Below are positions 10,931 to 25,817 of a DNA stretch of 64,000 nucleotides, piece after piece. The position numbers and the translations under genes were made by a program. Position 1 is the first letter of the stretch. Every line of letters starts with the position of its first letter. Under the pieces are notes generated by a model. The model did no database searches. It was not told where the DNA came from and saw nothing but the letters and a program-made list of their open reading frames with translations. The DNA is from Glycine soja (Eukaryota; Streptophyta; Magnoliopsida; Fabales; Fabaceae), in the NCBI RefSeq assembly GCF_004193775.1, contig NC_041012.1, positions 14,529,223 to 14,593,222 of the forward strand, written 5' to 3'.

Positions 10931-13632
10931 GGAACATAACTAACGATTCCTTACTCTTCCTTCAATCTTTTTGCATCTTTCCGCCACATTGCGTGTGTAT
11001 CCCTCATACTGGGTATAGCACACAAAACAAACATTTATACACACACACGAGCACATAAAGACGAGGCTCAAGCCTATGTGCTACTCTCAGGGAACCATTC
11101 TAGGCCCCTCAAGTGATAGAAATCACTTTTCACCCAAATCTACCAAAATTCAACAACATAATTACTATATTTACAACATCCTAAAAGTTATAACAAGCAA
11201 TTTGTCAAGGGTTGGATACCCCCAGACTCAGACCAAAGTGTGTACAGGTGAATATCAATATATTGCAAAAACATAAATTACACGCCACAGATACAAGTGC
11301 CAGAGTTCATACTCTCTCGATCATAGGCATTCATAAGCAATAATAAAACTTCATCGTCCATTCTTATCTTAGCATTCACACTAGCAGACAATATATTCAC
11401 TTAAAGCATAAAAATAGTCATCGGACATGCATACAATCAATCTCAGCATTGAACATGACATTCTTCTTATATCTCAATAATCACACTAATGATATCCATA
11501 ACATTTTGAGGCATAACAATCACCATCAGAGAAAAATTGTAATTAATTTCAACTTGATCATACAATCGGCAGACATTACATACAACATCAAATTACAAAA
11601 TAGAGAATTAATACAAGTTGGTCTTCATGGGTTTAGTAATTTTGTTTGTCTTACTTACAAGTTCACAATGGATCCTAGAGTGGTCCTTAGGGTTCCCTGC
11701 ACTTTCCCTATGGTTTTCTTCATTCTAAATCCATTTTTAGTCTTATAATTACCAAATTAAATCATCTAATGTCTAGTATCACGTTGTTGCCCTATTTCAC
11801 AAATTTCACTCTTAAACTTGTCTTCAAATTTTTAAGTGTTCCAGAAATAGATTTTTCATAAATTTTACATTCTGCCCTATATTTTTCACACCTAACAAAC
11901 TCATTTTTGAAGTCAAAACCTTAATAAAATTAGTTTATACAATCATAACCACCACTTTAAATTCGTGACAGATTTAATCCTACAAAATATTCTTAAACTG
12001 GATTTGTTCATAACTTTTGCTAGAAAACTCTAATTTAAGTGAAATTTAAGGCTCATACTAAGTTTTGACACCCAAAGAACTCATTTTTAACCTTAAAAAT
12101 TCAATAAAAACAACATATCACACAATTCCATCTAGGGCAGTAGCTATGAAATTTTGAACATCAACACAACATGCAATGAAGTCTAGCTTCCAAAGATAAC
12201 AAGATCAAGGTTCAAGAATGGGAAAGACCCCCCTTACCTTGATGAAGCTTGCACGAAAATGCTCAAATGAACCAAGAACCCATATCTAGATGTTCCCAAG
12301 CTTCAAAGGATGAAAAAAGAAATTTGGAACCAAGAATGAGAGTTTTGCACGAAAATGGTGAGGAAACAAAAAAAGAGTGAAGATTAAGGGCCTCTTACCA
12401 AAGCTTTGAGGGAAGAAGCCTCAAGAACACTTGTATGAATGTTGGAAGAATAAGAAGAAAACAGATTCCTCTCCCTCCCTTGAAGAACTTATGCATAACA
12501 ATGGAGAACGAAGGTTCCAAGTTTGATTTTTTTGGAGAAGTGAAGAAATAAGGCTTAAAGCTTAGTCCAAATGAAACTTGGTTAGGCTTAATGTTGACAA
12601 GATCAAATTGACAACATGAATGATCATTTGATAGCCATGGTGGACTTGCCAAATGCTACTATATATGGGTATTTTTTCCTTTTGAATTTTTAAACAGAAA
12701 TGGCTAAAGTAGACTTAAGCAAAAATGGTAAAAATTGTGTTTGCGAAAACAGGTAAATCTTATTCTAATCATCTAGATTAGTATGCTAACTTCCTATATT
12801 AATCTGTTAACCTCCCTTAAGATATGTGTACCTAGAGTTAACCTTGCACAAATTTCACTCACACATAGACAAATTATACTGCGACTCAATGCACAGTGCA
12901 ATTCTTTCACAAATGAAAATCTAGCTCAAATAATTTCTATTTCTCTGTCAAGTTTATTAAACCAACTAACCACACACACACACACACACACATATATACA
13001 TAACACAAAATTCTATGATTAAAAGCATATAAATACTTAAATTAAATTCATACATGCACAGATGACACAACACAGAGTTTTCTCTGTCAATCTGAATTGT
13101 AATTTTTCAGGGTGTTACAACTCTAACTTATTTTAATTATTCTACATTGTATAATCAGGCACTTTAATTTGTCACCAACTAATTAAACTAAATTTCTATT
13201 TTTAAACTTGTTGTATAGTCATTTACAAAAATGCCCTCCATTTTAAACTCTTGTGACTTAATTACCCATTTTCTAATTCCATGAAATCTAGATCGTCATT
13301 AATCAACCTTAATTATCCCTACTTATTTTGTAACCTTACATTAATTACTAATTTTCTTCTTTCAAGCTTCTAATTTATATTTCTAGACCAAAATTCAATT
13401 ATTAACATATAGGTCATTAATGAACTCAACCATTATTTGACTAGAGAATTTTCTCTGAATTATCCTTATTTTTTATAGACTTTAGCTTAAAAACTTAAAA
13501 GCTTAATCGTGCTTAGCTATCCTATGGTAACATCTCATTTTCTACCATTTTAATAGTATAAAACATTACTCAATCACACAACAAAGTAATAACATTGTCT
13601 ACCACACACACATGAAAAATTAGAATGTTACA

Positions 13633-14615
13633 ATTATCCCAACCTTTTAGGAATTGTGTCCCCGAAATTCACTTAGCATAAAGTGTTCCAACAGTACACT
13701 CTACTTTGTCTATCCTTAAATCAATCTATTACTTTTTTACTAACTTCTTACCTCCTCTTTATCACATAAAAGTATGTCCACATAATCTAAGACTCTAACT
13801 TACACTCACATTAAGTACCATACTTCAACTAGTCTCCTATCAATATAGCTCTTACATTGTATTGACCTCTTTCAAACCACTATCTACAAGTCATTCACTT
13901 CTTGAATTTCAACTTCTAGTATCTAACCATACTTCTAAGCTTATCAACCAACCAATGATTCTCCATCTATTAGGTTCTTAAGATCATGGCAACTCGCCTT
14001 ATCGTCCTTACACTACTCCACTTAACAATTCATAATCTATACTTCAAGATTCATTGTGTTCACTTTTTGCACATTGTGGCATCCAACACAAGTCTACTCG
14101 CTATGTCAAAATACTCAGGATGCCTCACAAAATTTTAAACTACAACACACCATCCCAATTTCCAAAATACAAAGTAACATTTACTAACACTATAAGGTAA
14201 TGTTTGCGCTCTCAATACTCTATTACACCTCATGGATCAGGATACTCCAAATCTTCCCTTCCCTTCCCTTTTTTTTCTATCCAATCCCTGCTTTACTATT
14301 CTTTAATTCTATATCTTACCCAACATCAGGCAATTTCAATCCTTCTTATCTCTCTCCTCTTCATTCGACACCAGACTGCCACTCAACTTTTTGAACCTTA
14401 TTCTTTGAAACTTCCTCAAGGATATAGGCACAAACCCCAAATTTGAAAACAATAAAGGCCAACGCATTTTAGACATTGCTTCATAAGATTTAGCGTTAGG
14501 AGGGAAAATCATCTAGATGGAGTCCTGAGTGCTCATCTCACAACTCTATCCAGATTTTCTTTCTTCCTTAACTTTTTCCTTGCATGAATGCAAGTAAAAT
14601 AAAAGAAACAACTTT
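13633..14615 (-). other. Remnant internal 3' region of the old Gypsy-like element
   Basis: No intact gene is seen. The right boundary is the start of the inserted plus-strand LTR at 14616. The left end (13633-13651) is the candidate polypurine tract on the minus strand. The open frames at 14200-14446 lack recognisable motifs. Confidence 0.4.
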
Positions 14616-14899
14616 TGTAACACCCTGAAATGTTATTAATTATAAATCGATGTTTAATAGTATTTATTGTATTGTTTGACTATATGATAGACTTGAATGA
14701 GTTGAAGTATGCCTTGAACTAGTCATGTGTGAATATCTTGATATGGATGTTGAATTATGTGGAGTTTTGTTGAGCTAAGTTGAAAGTATGAGATTTTAGA
14801 TTTTAACAAAACCTAGTTCATTAAAATAGCTATACCGGATTCGTTAACCGTTGGATCATATTCAAATTTTGTATGGATATCCCTAAGGTATATTTCTAT

Positions 14900-15647
14900 T
14901 GTAGAAGCAAAGCCTTTGTCTTTGATGTTTTGATGATAATCGTGATGATTTGATGAAAATGCGCTTCTCAAGTTTAATTCAAGACAATGATTCAAGAATA
15001 CAAGATACAACATCAAGAAGATCACTAGTATTTTAGGAAGGGAATTCCTAATTGAAATAGCAAAAGGTTTGGCTAAGAAATTTAAGTTAAAAAGTTTTTT
15101 TCAAAAGATTTACTCTCTGGTAATCGATTACCAGTGGCCAAAAATGGTTTACAATAGCTATTAAGGAATTCAATAAGGAATTAATTGAGTGCTCAGATTG
15201 TACAATCTATCTCTTTCAAGAGAGATTTATTCTTCTCTTCTTTCTAAATTCTCAAAAAGGATTGAGAGACCGAGGGTCTCTTGTTGTAAAGAAATCTGAA
15301 CACAAAGGAAGGATTGTCCTTATGTGTTCAGAACTTGTAAAGGGATTTTACAAGATAGTGAAACTCTCAAGCGAGTTGCTTGGGGACTGGACGTAGGCAC
15401 AAAGGTGTGGCCGAACCAGCATAAATCTGAGTTTGCACTTTCTCTTCCCTTAAACTCTTTTATTTATTATTGTTTTGCATTTATATTCAGATTGTTTTAT
15501 TTGAATCATTATTTAAGAGTTCATTTTTAAGGGAACTTGTAACTTGCATTGAAATTAAAATAGAATTTTAATTGGGGAAATAGTTTGTAATATCTTAATT
15601 CAACCTCCCTTCTTAAGATATCTGAGGCCACTTGTCTAGCATCTACA
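14900..15647 (+). mobile_element. SIRE-like (Sirevirus) solo LTR or fragment inside another LTR
   Basis: It starts tgtagaagcaaagcc and ends tagcatctaca. Inside are the phrases ctctggtaatcgattaccag (15115), gcttggggactggacgtagg (15378) and aattcaacctcccttcttaa (15597). These phrases match, in order, the minus-strand LTR at 28261-29900 and my recollection of soybean SIRE LTRs. It is shorter (748 against 1640 bp), so it carries internal deletions. The flanking 5-mers (tctat and gtctg) do not match, so a clean target duplication is not shown. Confidence 0.6.
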
Positions 15648-15921
15648 GTCTGACCACTGGATCTTGAAAACAATAACTTTTGGTCTCCTGCTAAACGAGA
15701 AAGGCACGCTAAGTGCAATTCCAATAGAGGGGAATTGCGCTGGATGGCCCAAAGCTGCGTTAAGCCCAATTCCAACCGAGGGGACTTGCACTGAGCGACC
15801 CAAAGGTGTCCTAAGAGAGCCCTAGTGCAGAGGGGGCTGCACTAAGCCTAAATTCTTGCGCTACGTGCAAGAAGTGAACTTCGACTTAGCGCGACAGGCC
15901 CGCTAAGCGAAAATTGAAGGT

Positions 15922-15929
15922 TATAAATA
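15922..15929 (+). promoter_or_regulatory. TATA box of the nested LTR
   Basis: TATAAATA lies after a block of 'cgctaagcg'-like repeats and about 30 bp before a likely start region near 15955. It belongs to the LTR 14616-18345. Confidence 0.5.
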
Positions 15930-18061
15930 CGTCCTCAGCGTAAAAAACATGATTTTCACTCTCATCTTCTCCCAAAAACGTCTCCCAAACCCTAAAACCT
16001 TATTTTACACCACCCAAGACCATCGGTGGCCGCCGTGAGCTGCCGTTACTTGCCGTTGGACCCCTACACCAAGAGGAACACTTTAATCAAAGCGGAATCC
16101 TCAGAATCCTCCTCGAAGATTTGATGGAGAAAATTCCTCAATCCTCCATTTCAAAGTTTCTCTGAGGTAACCTTGACTTCTAAGCCTTCTCCTAACTAGT
16201 TTGAGTTCCTCTTAGTGTCTCTCATGTGTTGGGTACTGTAATAGGGTGCTTTTACTCTTCCTTTGAAAAACCCTAGAGAATGAGACATTGTAAAAGTTAT
16301 CTTTTTATAACCTTGAGGTTGTTTTTGCGGCATTCACTGAACCCCAGTCACATTGGCGTGATCGGAATTCCAAAATGATGTTTCCATTTGTAGAATCCGA
16401 AACACCCCTTAGACCTTTATGTTTTGACACGGGTATTTGACCCCTAAATGTTACCTTTGACCTTGTTTTTGAAATCCATACTAAATTCCTTTCGTTTTGG
16501 CGTAATAGAGACTTGCGGGGGACCAACAACTGCAAACGAGAGAGAGACCTCTAAGTAACGCAAAGAAGAACTGACAGAGAGCTCACGATAGGTGAGGGGA
16601 GTTATTATAAAATTTACCGTTTTGACACCATAGTTAGGGTCAGGGAACCTAGCTATGAGAATATCTGTCTGTCCCTGTTGCATGTTGATTTTATTTCAAG
16701 AAAACTATGTTTTTAACGAATGGGATGCGATATATCTATTGTTGATGAATAGCATTATTGTTTATTAAACTTGTGTTGTTTGAAGACCTGGGGAGTGTGA
16801 ACCTCGGGCATGAAAAATATATTTATATGCGGAATGCGACCCATTGTTGATGTTGCTATTGGTGACTTTAATTGATATGTGGTGATGTTGATATTTACGA
16901 TGATATTGATTCGAGATGATGTTGTTAATGGTGATCATGTCAACATGAACTGATGTTATTATTGATGGTTATGTCAATATGGAATGAGGTTGTTGTGGTT
17001 ATTGGTGATGTCATTGAAATGGAATGTTGATGATGTTGGAAATGCATTGACAAGTGCATGTTGTGTATGTTCGTGGGGGGCGGAGTGCACTGACCTTGTC
17101 GAATGGCCCATTTGTGGGGAACAAGCATGGTTAAAGAATCTAAGCATTTATGAAGGGATGCTTAGGCGCTTTAATTGGTCCATGGTCTTTGGCACTTGCT
17201 TTTGGCCACGTCCATACGTCATATGTAGTGTATGTTCATGGAGGGGGTGCCCATGTTTCATACCTCATATGACACGGGAAATAGTATAAATTATGGCAGT
17301 ATGTACCTTGTATTAGGGGGTGTGTCACTTGGTAGGGAATTCCTTATGACCCCAGGTTGTTCACCTAGGGAGGGAGTTACGGTGCACGACTGGGTGGCCT
17401 CGACAAATATTGCATGGTTTCCTAAGTGAGGTGTCGTGTAGACACGCTTAGGGCTATTTCCTTGGTATTGGATACGGTACGTGTCGCATTGCATCTGAGA
17501 GTTGAGGTCAGGTGCATGCATCATTATATGCAGTCTTGATTGGATCCATGGATGGATGATGAGTAATTGTTGAATATGGATGATGAGTAATTGTTGAATT
17601 TGGACAATGAACAATTGTTGGATGTGAGTGTTGATTAATGAATGTTGTGTAAGCTCATGATGTTTGCTTATGTTTTCTTGCTAATTGTGATTATTTGGAT
17701 TTAACATTGGTTCTTTTTATTATAAACTCACCCTTGCAATTTTGTATCGTGTGGTTGATACCTGTGATGATCGCAAACCTTGTTCGCGGGAGCAACATGA
17801 CAACAATAGGGTGCAGGGATGAGATTTTGTTAAGAATCCGCCAAGCCGACGTGATGACATTGGGATTATTTTGGAGAGATAGTTGTGTTTTGTTAATCAA
17901 CTCCTCCATAGTGGTTCATGATTTCTTTTGTTGGATTAAGGATGTAAATCACAGATTTAATTATATCTACGAACTGGTTTAATGTTCATTATGTGTATGA
18001 TGTGTACCGAACTACTATATTAATATTCATGTATTCGGTTAAACATTGGTGCGCGTTTGGG

Positions 18062-18221
<160 letters not shown>

Positions 18222-19163
18222 AAATTCAAATTTACTATGATTTTCATAAGCAAAAATAATGGAGTTTTCATAAAAAAAAGAAAAAGAATTTAATTTCTTG
18301 AGTTATTAGAGTGGTGATATCGTAGCGACGAGGCGGGTCATTACAACTCTTCCCCATGGATCAATGATTAACATAAGAATTGGAAACAACATATCCACAG
18401 GGATCAAACGAATCATCATAGCGACAACTACTCAATCAAGTTCAAACAATTTACTCTCTTTAGGTTTATAGGCGCATGAAGAAGTCCATATCATCACATG
18501 ATTTTAAAGGAGACATCATAAGTAAGTTACTCATTCATGCCAATTTATTGATGCTCATGAGGACTAAGACACTTCTTTCACAAGAATAGTAGGCTACTCA
18601 AAAGTAGGTTATTGAAATGTGTTTAAATGACTCGTGTTCACAAGGCAAATATCAATAGGGAAGACCTCAATTTACCATACAATTTAAGAAGGGGAGCAAG
18701 AGATTCAGACAAATTTGGATCAATAAAGAATAAGCCTATCACCTGTCATATACCCCTTTATCACAATCAACCTATTACCCCTCTACATATAGTAAGATCA
18801 TGAGAAATTCTCAGGATAAGGTAGAGTTTAAGGAAATGGCTTTATCTCTCAGCTTGGCAATATCTAGCTATTTCACCCTGCTATTTGCAACTCAATTGTG
18901 CCCTAACAGATCTCAAGATCTTGACATTTCTCTCAATGATGTTGATCAAACTAATCCTTAAATAGCCTTAAACTACTCACCATTTGAGGTGTCCAAACAA
19001 TCATTACACACAACACAAACAATCAATTCATGCAAATCACTACTTAGAATACCAAGTAAGTCACACAAACAATCATTCATCTTGTATCCTTGTTTTCACA
19101 AGAATAAGAGCACGCATCACAAATAACTAACAAGTCCATATCTCAATCTTGATATGACGAATT

Positions 19164-19175
19164 CCTTTGATACCA
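19164..19175 (-). promoter_or_regulatory. Candidate primer-binding site of the old Gypsy-like element
   Basis: On the minus strand the bases read tggtatcaaagg. This differs at two positions from the usual plant initiator tRNA-Met site TGGTATCAGAGC. It begins four bases inside the LTR end at 19180. Confidence 0.5.
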
Positions 19176-19258
19176 CTAATGTAACATCCCAATTAAGGAT
19201 TTATTCATTATTACTTAGATTAGATTAATTTTATGTAATTAATGTAGATCTTATTAAC

Positions 19259-22200
19259 AATTTAGTAAAAAAAATCAATTTATACGTGAAAGGGATATAA
19301 TAAGTAAAATTGATCAATAAATTGATTTTTTTTTACTGAATTGTTATCTATACTATTTTAAGTAATGTATTGAGACTATTTGAATGTCAACAAATTAAGA
19401 TAAAATTAATTAAGAAAATCCAAAGCCAAAATGAGTTATTTTGGTGTGCCTATAAAATTGCAATAAAGTTAACATGGATAAAACTAATTGCATTTGTTAG
19501 ACATTTAGAGGTAACAAATATGATATTTAATAAATTATAATAGGATTGGAATTTTGAAATTTTTGTTGGACTTGAATAACTTTTACAATATGAAACTATT
19601 TTTTTTATTTGAATATGTAAATTTTAAATGATGATGGATTACAAAAATATTGTCTTAATCTTAAAAAGTTTTAGTGAGCATTATGATATTAATAGCCTTT
19701 GATTTATTTTAAAAATTGAAAGTATAGAGGAAAAAATAACATTCCAATAAAAAATATTAGACTATATCAAAACCTTATCATTTATTATTAAAGAGAAGAA
19801 GTTTTGCAAAAAAATCTTTTCCGCTTCTTTTGCATGCAACTTCACCCAAACATTCACCTAATTTGAGTTACCTATCTCCCTATTTCTCTTTAGAGTAACG
19901 TAAAACATTTCCACTAATCATCTAAATTACATAGATTAATGATTAGTGACCTATGCATGTGCCAATAATGCATTAATTAGGTGGAATACGATTTGTTATA
20001 TTTTATTATTTGTTATGGAGTCTATATGGACATGCAAGCATTGGATAAGGAGTAGACAAATGTGGAAGAGACATAACAAGTAAAACTGATCAATAAATTG
20101 ACTATTCTTTTTTTACTGAATAAATTGATTATTCTTGAACAATTGTTATCTATACTATTTTAAGTAATATATTGTGACTATTTGAATGTCAGCAAATAAG
20201 ATAAAATTAATTAAGAAAATCGAAGGCAAAAATGAGTTGTGTTTGGTGTGTGTATAAAATTTCAATAATGTTAACATGAATAAAATTAATTATATTTGTA
20301 TTTGTTATACATTTAGAGGTAACAAATATGATATTTAACAACACACAATAGGATTGCAAATTAGTAATTTTTGTTGGGTTTGAATAACTGTTACAATATG
20401 AAACTATTTTTGTTTTTTATTTGAATATCTTAGGCAAATATAATTTAGTAAATACCATAATTTATTCTAATTTTTTTGTGAACATAATTTATTTTAATTG
20501 AGTAGGCTTTTTGAACGTGATAAGAGTTTTCGTAAAAAAAAATGTTTAGCATAGATATCAATTTTATTATAAATCTATTATGGTTATCAATGGCATGTGA
20601 AAGTGATTTTCATTGTAATTTTGGATCTTTTAAAAAATGTTTAATTTAAATTATACGCAAATATATTCTCTATTATGTAATATTAGATTATTAGGAAAAA
20701 TACATAATCATAAATACTTTATGTAAATTTTAAGGATAGTTAGTATATTTATATAATAAATTTTAACTTTTAAACATGTCTCCCTTACTAAATCTTGGAT
20801 CCGTCCATGATCTCAAGTCATAATTTTATGATAATTTTATTGACTTTTATAATAATTTCTTCAAAAATCATGACAATAATAATTTATAATTGGTTGACAA
20901 GTGAGTGTGCTTGTCAATACATATGATGAAAGGATGCTTCACATTTTTTTCAAAGTTTAAAATTACAATAAATAAGAAAGGAGAATATTTTCAATCCATG
21001 TAAATTATATTAATATATCATTTATTTAATTAAAAATAGTAACAAGATTTAAATATGTATTTATGATAATTATGTATAAAGAAACCAAATACTAAATTTT
21101 TAATTACATTTAATTATTTAATTTATATTTATTACTATTATTTTATATAATTTAATATATCATTAATATTATCATGATATTATACAAGTGTTTATTTATA
21201 TATTATATAAAACACAATTATTAACTTCAACTCATATGTCAGGCTTTGATAAAAGGATATCCCACTTTCTTTTAAAATTTTAAAATTACAATAACTAACA
21301 TCTATTTAATTAACAATAGTTAAGAAAACTTTTAAATGTGCATTTATGATAATTATGTATAAAAAACCAAACATCAAATTTTTAATTATATAATTCATTA
21401 TTATTATTTTATATACATTCTTATCTAATTTATTATTATATTATATAAATGTTTATTTATATATTATATAAAACATAATTACTGAATGTGTTTGTGAACA
21501 CATATGTCACACGGTAAAATGATGTCCTCACTCTCAATATCTATATATTATATAAAATAATAATTTTATACAATTAGAAGTTATCACGTGACACTCTTTG
21601 ACGACTCATCCTCGAATTAAATGAAATTAAATAAATTCTAGTTAATTAGTTAATTAATTAAAATAAAATTAATAAATAATAAATACACATTTAATCATTG
21701 ATTTACTTTTTCAATAAATCTTAAATTTTGATTTTTCACTATAATAATAAATAATAAATATTTTTTTACTCTTAATTTAATTCTCATCAAATTTTTAATA
21801 TAAATATAGATTTTTTTCACACAAATATTAAAGATTAAAGATATAGAAAATTGGTATGAGATGGGAGAAAAAAAGACGGAAGGAAAAAATTATGTATTAT
21901 GCACTCATAAGTTTAAAGAGATAATTTTTTTAATGCAAACAAATAATTAACCATTGTAAAAAATGAATTTGTAACAATAATTTTCATAAGTATTTTTTTC
22001 TTCTAGACATAGGAATCTTTCACTGGAGATAATAATGTTTGAGAAAATATAAGATAATTATGAGTGATAAAAATTTTCTTTTTAGTATTTAATGTAGTTG
22101 TATTTCTCGAGACATTTGATTGAGCTAGAATAACAATTCCATACCATTTAATTCATGCACGTGGAGATTTTTTCATAAATAATTTAATGAGATATTTTAG

Positions 22201-24007
22201 GTGATTTTAGTTTACACAATGTAGAGAAAGAAGTTTATCTCAAACAAAAAAAGAGAAAAAAATCCAAAAGTTATGGAGTGACCGAGTGATTAAAAGGAAG
22301 AGTACGATCTCACAACAATAATTATAATTGACAACAAAATTATTTACCTGTTTATTCTAAAAAAAATGGTATTATATCATGTCCCACGTTATCAATTTTA
22401 TAAATTTTATCATTATAAATTCATCATCTACAACTATATTCAATTGGATGTTTAATTATAGTGAGAGACAGTACTCAACTCTAGAATATGGTAAAAAAAA
22501 ACTATTGACTCAAAAAATGCATAGGTAATATAACAATATTCATTTTTTCATAAATCATCTACGGAATATTTTTTTAAAATTATTTCTCCGTATCTAATAT
22601 AATTCTAACTATTTTTTTTAAGTGGTAAGAAAGAAAATCAATGATGAAGTGTGAAGTGACCACCATCATAGAGTATGCATTTTTGAAGTTGTAATTAGTT
22701 ATTATATTTTTTTGCCATTGAATTAGAGGTTTAAGGAGTTAATGTCACTCATGATTTCATGCATTTTTATGGAGTTCTTCAATCGCCGACAAAATATAGA
22801 TGATGAGTTTTATAAAGAATAAAGAATTGAGAAATATCGTACAAGTATTTCAATTTAATAGCATTTTTCATATTATTGAATAAAAAATTTGTTTGCCTTT
22901 AATTAGAAATTTTATTGTTTTCATTTTTCAGGGAAATTACAAGTTTTCCTAAAAATACAATTGTTGTCTGGTAATGAATGAAGAATTTGAGACTATTAAT
23001 CTTTATAGGAATTTTGTAATAATAACATTTTTGTGATTTTGATGTATTATACAATAAGGCTATGTAATAACTTTTTCTTTTAGCACAAAATAACTGTATC
23101 ATTACTATTTCATTGTTTCACTCGATGACTGTTTTTCATTAATTATCCATCCAACAATCTTTTTCTTTTCATTTTTGTTCTATATAAATTACTCCACTCA
23201 TAACTTAAACAAAGTATATTTTTCCTTTAAAAAAAACTCAAGAGGTTATACTTTTCCTTTAAAAAAAAAAAAACTAGAAGTTATACTTTTATACTGCACT
23301 GTGAGCAAGGAACATACTTAATAATGTACTTAACACGTTGTGTTATTTGTGGATTGTTTTAATTATTCTTATATTGGTTAGATAAGTAACTATTTCTTGT
23401 CTCGAATACACACTTAACACAATTTCAGCTGAATATTTTTTCACAATTTATATTATTCATACAATACTGTTAAAAACATTTATTTTCCTCTCTTTCTTTT
23501 ATCTTTATTGCATCACTCATCACAAACTTTTCTTTCTTTTCTTCTCATGTCTCTTTTCTTTTATACAGAAGCTGTACAAAAATAAACTTCGGTTACCATT
23601 TCTCATTTCCAGCATATTCGTGTTACTTTAGTGCGATGCAACTGCGGCTTACTACCTTTTGCTTTTATATAATTGATACTATTGTGAATGATTGACTTTA
23701 TCTACCTTAAATCATGAAAAGCATTATAACTTCCATGAATAGTAGCAAGACTTTCTGGGTTAGGAATGACACTGATGTAGTTTATAGCTGACTTTCTCTA
23801 ATTTGATTTTAGTCATTTTTTTATTTTTAAAAGAACCTGCGGGAAACTTGTTCATTTCCTCTGCTTTGATTTTGATTTGATCACTTATGTTTCCAGATAA
23901 AGTAAGCATAGCTCAAGTTTCTTAAAGGAATATATTACTGGTAATGAATAATTAGTCTTGATTTGTAAGTTGTCAAACAAAACTCGTTCATTTCCTCTCG
24001 CTCATTT
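19259..24007. other. Gene-free AT-rich intergenic region with local duplications
   Basis: No coding region is supported. 19290-19615 recurs at 20068-20428, sharing the phrases ttgttatctatactatttta and tttagaggtaacaaatatga. A second set of weaker repeats, about 280 bp apart, lies at 20890-21215 and 21216-21480 (both with tttatgataattatgtataa), with a trace at 21485. All frames are short and lack domain signals. Confidence 0.6.
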
Positions 24008-25510
24008 TTACTACTATAAATTAGTTTGAATCAAAATATATGCTTGCATTATTAGGTTCAATATTCAAATCATAATTTTTTTAATTCAGTCAGTCTTTTT
24101 AGACAATTCAGTAATTGTTATGCACGATTTTGATTTTAATATAGAAGAATAAAATAATACGAACAAATGTTCAAATTGATTGCATTTAATGAAGAATAAT
24201 AAATAATTAAAACGAATATTTAATAAAAAAATAAAACAAATAAAAAGAAAATTGATTGCATTTAATAAAAAAAATAAAACAAATAAAAAGAACAAAACAT
24301 TTTTTTTATATATAAACTATATTCGATATGATATTTTAGTTAATTTTTAACTTTTTTTATTAGTTGAAATGTTCATTTGTTTGTTCAGTAAACAATTTTT
24401 TTAATAGCTTCTAATGTTGTTTGAAACACTAATTGGAGTATAATTTGTAAAACATTAGTTTCTAACTTTTAGTTTTTTTTATATTTTCTTTCACTTTTAT
24501 CCTCAATATATTTATTGATTTTCCTTATTATCTTTTTTTAATAAATCATATTTTATTATTTTTATTTAATTTTATACTTTTTAACTACACTAACTAGTTT
24601 TATTGAACACTCCTAATTTAATAAACTAGTTTTTTCAATTTTCAACTACTAGCTACTAGCTAACTTTTCAGCTAGTTTTGTTGAACAGAGGATAATGATA
24701 TTAAAAAATTATATTATTAGTATATATTATTTACTCTATATTTTACAATTGCAATTTTTATATTTATTATCCTACAAATAAATTATTGGTCCAAGTAAAA
24801 CTAGACTAGATTCTCTTAAGCAATGTCTCAAATTTGAGTTTAATGGATGAAAAATTATGATTGTAAGGAGAGTTCCACGTAAGTATTAGTTATCAAAAAG
24901 TTTAATGAATACTTTGTATAAATGTTATTGTGGCAAAAAAAAAACATTTATAATTCTTAGAACTTGTTGATACATATTGTTACAAAATTATTCGTGTATA
25001 TAGAAAATATGATTTATTTCATATTAGTAATTTGTTTAAAAAATGTTTAATAATTCTAAAAGTAAATTATACCATATTAATAAAAAAAAAAGTGTTAGTT
25101 TTAAAGATAAAGTGCAGTTATTTTTATTAATTATAAAATAATGATTGAAATATACAAATTTTTATAATTAATTATATATATATTATTTTAGTGATCGACT
25201 TTTTAATTAATTGTTATTTTTTAAAAGTACATCATTTTTATTTTAGAAGAGATAGATTTAACAATATTAAATACTACTATTAATGTTCTTTTACGAGTAA
25301 GATTTCAATCTATGTTAGCCTTACCTAGGATAATCTTCATACCATTTTTGTTTTAGATTTGAATTTTAATCTAACGAATTTTGCTTAAAAAAAGCAAAAA
25401 GATTTTACAAAAAAAAATGGTTTGGTGATCTAGTAGTGAAAGTCAAAATATTTTTTGTTTTTTAAAAACACTTGATAACCCCGATAAAAAAATAAGGTTC
25501 CATCAATAAG

Positions 25511-25817
25511 GATGTGTTTGGTTTGGTTGTTTCTTGTTTTCATTCTCACTGAAAACAGAAAATGGTGATGGAAATATATTTGATTGGATTTTTGAAAACA
25601 TTTTCAGTGAAAATATTTTTCCAATCGAACCAGAAAAAGGAAACAATAAAATCACGTTTTCAGTGAAAATATTTTTCAGTTGAAAACAAAAACCTCAGAA
25701 AAATAATTTTAAGCAAAAAGTCAAATCCAACATGTTTTAGAATTCAAATATTTTGAAAATGAAAACAGTTTTCAGGAAATGAAAACAGAAAATGAAAATG
25801 CAAACCAAACACACCCC
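25511..25817. mobile_element. MITE in duplication copy A
   Basis: The left end gatgtgtttggtttggttg and the right end caaaccaaacacacccc are inverted partners over about 17 bp. The element is flanked by aag on both sides, a possible 3-bp target duplication. No coding capacity is seen. The same element sits at 50650-50953 in copy B, so it inserted before the duplication. Confidence 0.65.

Larger units (their letters stand above)
9257..13119 (-). mobile_element. Nested long LTR (probable Gypsy, solo), minus strand
   Basis: On the minus strand the segment begins TGTAACACCCTGAAAAATTA at 13119 and ends ctggggtgctata at 9257, a TG..TA variant of the usual LTR ends. A TATA-like CCATATATAGTAGC lies near 12662 on the minus strand, about 460 bp into the LTR, where a U3 promoter is expected. 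It holds internal tandem duplications (10127-10658; 10721-10930) and an (AC)n run near 12970-12990. No gag or pol is seen, so it is read as a solo LTR. A matching target-site duplication was not found (cacat against actct), so the exact ends are uncertain. Confidence 0.45.

Noticed and set aside
24360..24690. Possible further MITE ending in cagctagttttgttgaaca
   Set aside because: I could not find a matching inverted left end or a target duplication; the region is simply part of the large duplication.
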